Origin: Acidilobaceae archaeon
GTDB taxonomy: Archaea > Thermoproteota > Thermoprotei_A > Sulfolobales > Acidilobaceae
Length of the DNA stretch: 13,115 bases
Assembly (NCBI GenBank): GCA_026985385.1
Contig: JALSQM010000048.1
Coordinates: forward strand, 1-13,115
Direction of reading: 5' to 3'
A model generated the notes under the pieces. That model worked only from the letters and a program-made list of their open reading frames with translations. It did no database searches and was not told the DNA's origin. A program made the translations under genes and the position numbers. Of this stretch, positions 12,273 through 13,115 are shown piece after piece (position 1 is the stretch's first letter; every line of letters begins with the position of its first letter).

Positions 12273-13115
12273 ATGGAGCTGGGATCCACCGCTAGGCAGG
12301 CGCTGGGGGCTGTAGGCGTTATCGCTATAGCCTTAGCCGCTATGACCATTGCTCTGGGCGGCCCCCGGGAGCTTGTCGGGGCCTTCAGGGGCATGCCTCT
12401 GGCCCCCCTCCTCGCCTCGGTTTCACTGTTAATGCTTGTTGAGATCGTCAAGGCTGTGAGGCTCTGTGTTCTAGCGGGCCTGGGCCTAGGCGACATGAGG
12501 GCATGCCTCATAGCAAGGCTCCTAGGTAGGGCGGCCGCCAACGTGACCCCCGCGGGGATAGGAGGTATACCGACGAGGACTGCGGTGCTCGCGAGCGAGG
12601 CTAGGATAGAGTTTGGGAGAGCCTTTGGGGCTGCCTCGGGTGAGACGCTCGCCGATAACAGTGTAGCCATAGCCGCGCTTGCAGCGGCCGCGGCGGCTGG
12701 CCTCTACAACATAGTCGTCCTAGGCATCGCCGGCGTGATAGCCGCTATATGGATTGGCGGGATAGCCCTCAGCGTCGGCGAGGGCTCTAGCGAGAGGCTC
12801 TACAGGATCCTCAGGGTAAGCGCTTCTAGGAGGTGCGCCCTCGAGAGGGAGAGGAGGGCGGCCCTCTCGGCCCTCAGGCTCCTACTGGACCCGCCTAGAG
12901 CCGCAGTGGTTTACCTGTCAACGCTCGCGTCCCACGCCCTAGAGTATATGAGTGTCCTAGTCTTCGCCGGCGGGTGGTGGAGCCCCTCTGCCTGGCTCCA
13001 TGCGCTAGCAGCCGTAGAGGCGGGCTACATGATGGTCTTCACCCCCGCCCCCGGGGGCGGTGGCGGGGTCGAGTACGCCCTCATATCATTCCTGGGGCCG
13101 AGGCTGGCCCTATAC
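12273..13115 (+). CDS. Flippase-like integral membrane protein (LPG synthase TM / UPF0104 family), 5' part
   Basis: Starting at ATG 12273, 281 codons run to the right edge without a stop. The product is very hydrophobic, with about seven membrane segments in view. Family features are ARLLGRAAANVTPAGIGGIP followed by TRTAVL, then ETLADN, and FTPAPGGGGGVEYALISFL near the edge; a Pro-rich TP-x-G-x-GG pair flanking helices is typical of the LPG_synthase_TM domain (PF03706). Bacterial members include the MprF flippase half; archaeal copies are uncharacterised and are thought to move or modify lipid-linked molecules. No aminoacyl-transfer domain is visible in the part present. GAGGGG about 12 nt upstream is a weak ribosome site, and GGATCC near codon 5 belongs to coding sequence. 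I see no operon partner. Confidence 0.85.
   Translation, partial: MELGSTARQALGAVGVIAIALAAMTIALGGPRELVGAFRGMPLAPLLASVSLLMLVEIVKAVRLCVLAGLGLGDMRACLIARLLGRAAANVTPAGIGGIPTRTAVLASEARIEFGRAFGAASGETLADNSVAIAALAAAAAAGLYNIVVLGIAGVIAAIWIGGIALSVGEGSSERLYRILRVSASRRCALERERRAALSALRLLLDPPRAAVVYLSTLASHALEYMSVLVFAGGWWSPSAWLHALAAVEAGYMMVFTPAPGGGGGVEYALISFLGPRLALY

Noticed and set aside
12263..12670. A 135-codon minus-strand open frame at the start of the flippase-like gene
   Set aside because: It is antisense to well-formed membrane helices of a recognised family, with no promoter or ribosome site on that strand.
1..13115. High count of GGATCC and CTAG sites
   Set aside because: They follow from favoured codon pairs (AGG ATC CT, CTA G) within genes and do not cluster in a way suggesting a restriction or integration feature.

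Overview
The window looks like chromosomal DNA of a hyperthermophilic crenarchaeon (Thermoprotei; Desulfurococcales or Acidilobales-like is my best guess). The support is: G+C-rich sequence (roughly 60% by eye), arginine codons almost all AGG/CGG with many ATA and CTA codons, frequent GTG and TTG starts, short TATA-like islands about 26 bp ahead of inferred transcript starts, GGAGGTG-type ribosome sites inside operons, a PaREP1-like gene, and a 3-hydroxyacyl-CoA dehydrogenase/enoyl-CoA hydratase fusion in the Sulfolobus/Metallosphaera domain order. I cannot name the species. No tRNA, rRNA, CRISPR array, insertion sequence or integrase is visible.

Layout. 1-666 (-): N-terminal part of a MATE-family efflux transporter running off the left edge. 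796-1299 (-): a ribbon-helix-helix plus PaREP1-like protein. 1448-2836 (+): an M28-type metallopeptidase homologue with an unusual metal site, divergent from the previous gene. 2873-5282 (-): a three-gene ABC importer operon (anchored NMT1/SsuA-like binding protein, permease, ATPase) whose genes overlap. 5352-7722 (+): an overlapping ubiD-ubiA pair, most likely quinone (menaquinone) biosynthesis, divergent from the importer and sharing its only TATA-like element. 7805-8533 (+): a flavin nitroreductase. 8582-10600 (-): the bifunctional 3-hydroxyacyl-CoA dehydrogenase/enoyl-CoA hydratase. 10733-10993 (+): a small unknown protein. 11036-12043 (+): threonine synthase with an N-terminal zinc ribbon. 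12273-13115 (+): start of a flippase-like (LPG synthase TM domain) membrane protein that runs off the right edge.

How it fits together. UbiD (prenylated-FMN decarboxylase) and UbiA (prenyltransferase) are translationally coupled and form one biosynthetic unit. The importer next to them shares their promoter region and carries a perfect inverted repeat over its inferred transcript start, so the two units may be co-regulated. The dehydrogenase/hydratase converts between crotonyl-CoA, 3-hydroxybutyryl-CoA and acetoacetyl-CoA type intermediates, in either beta-oxidation or the 4-hydroxybutyrate half of an autotrophic carbon cycle. Most of the window is ordinary housekeeping. The parts worth a second look are the promoter architecture at 5282-5352 and 1335-1405, the altered M28 metal site, the RHH/PaREP1 fusion, and the long gene overlap with a G7 tract at 4275-4341.
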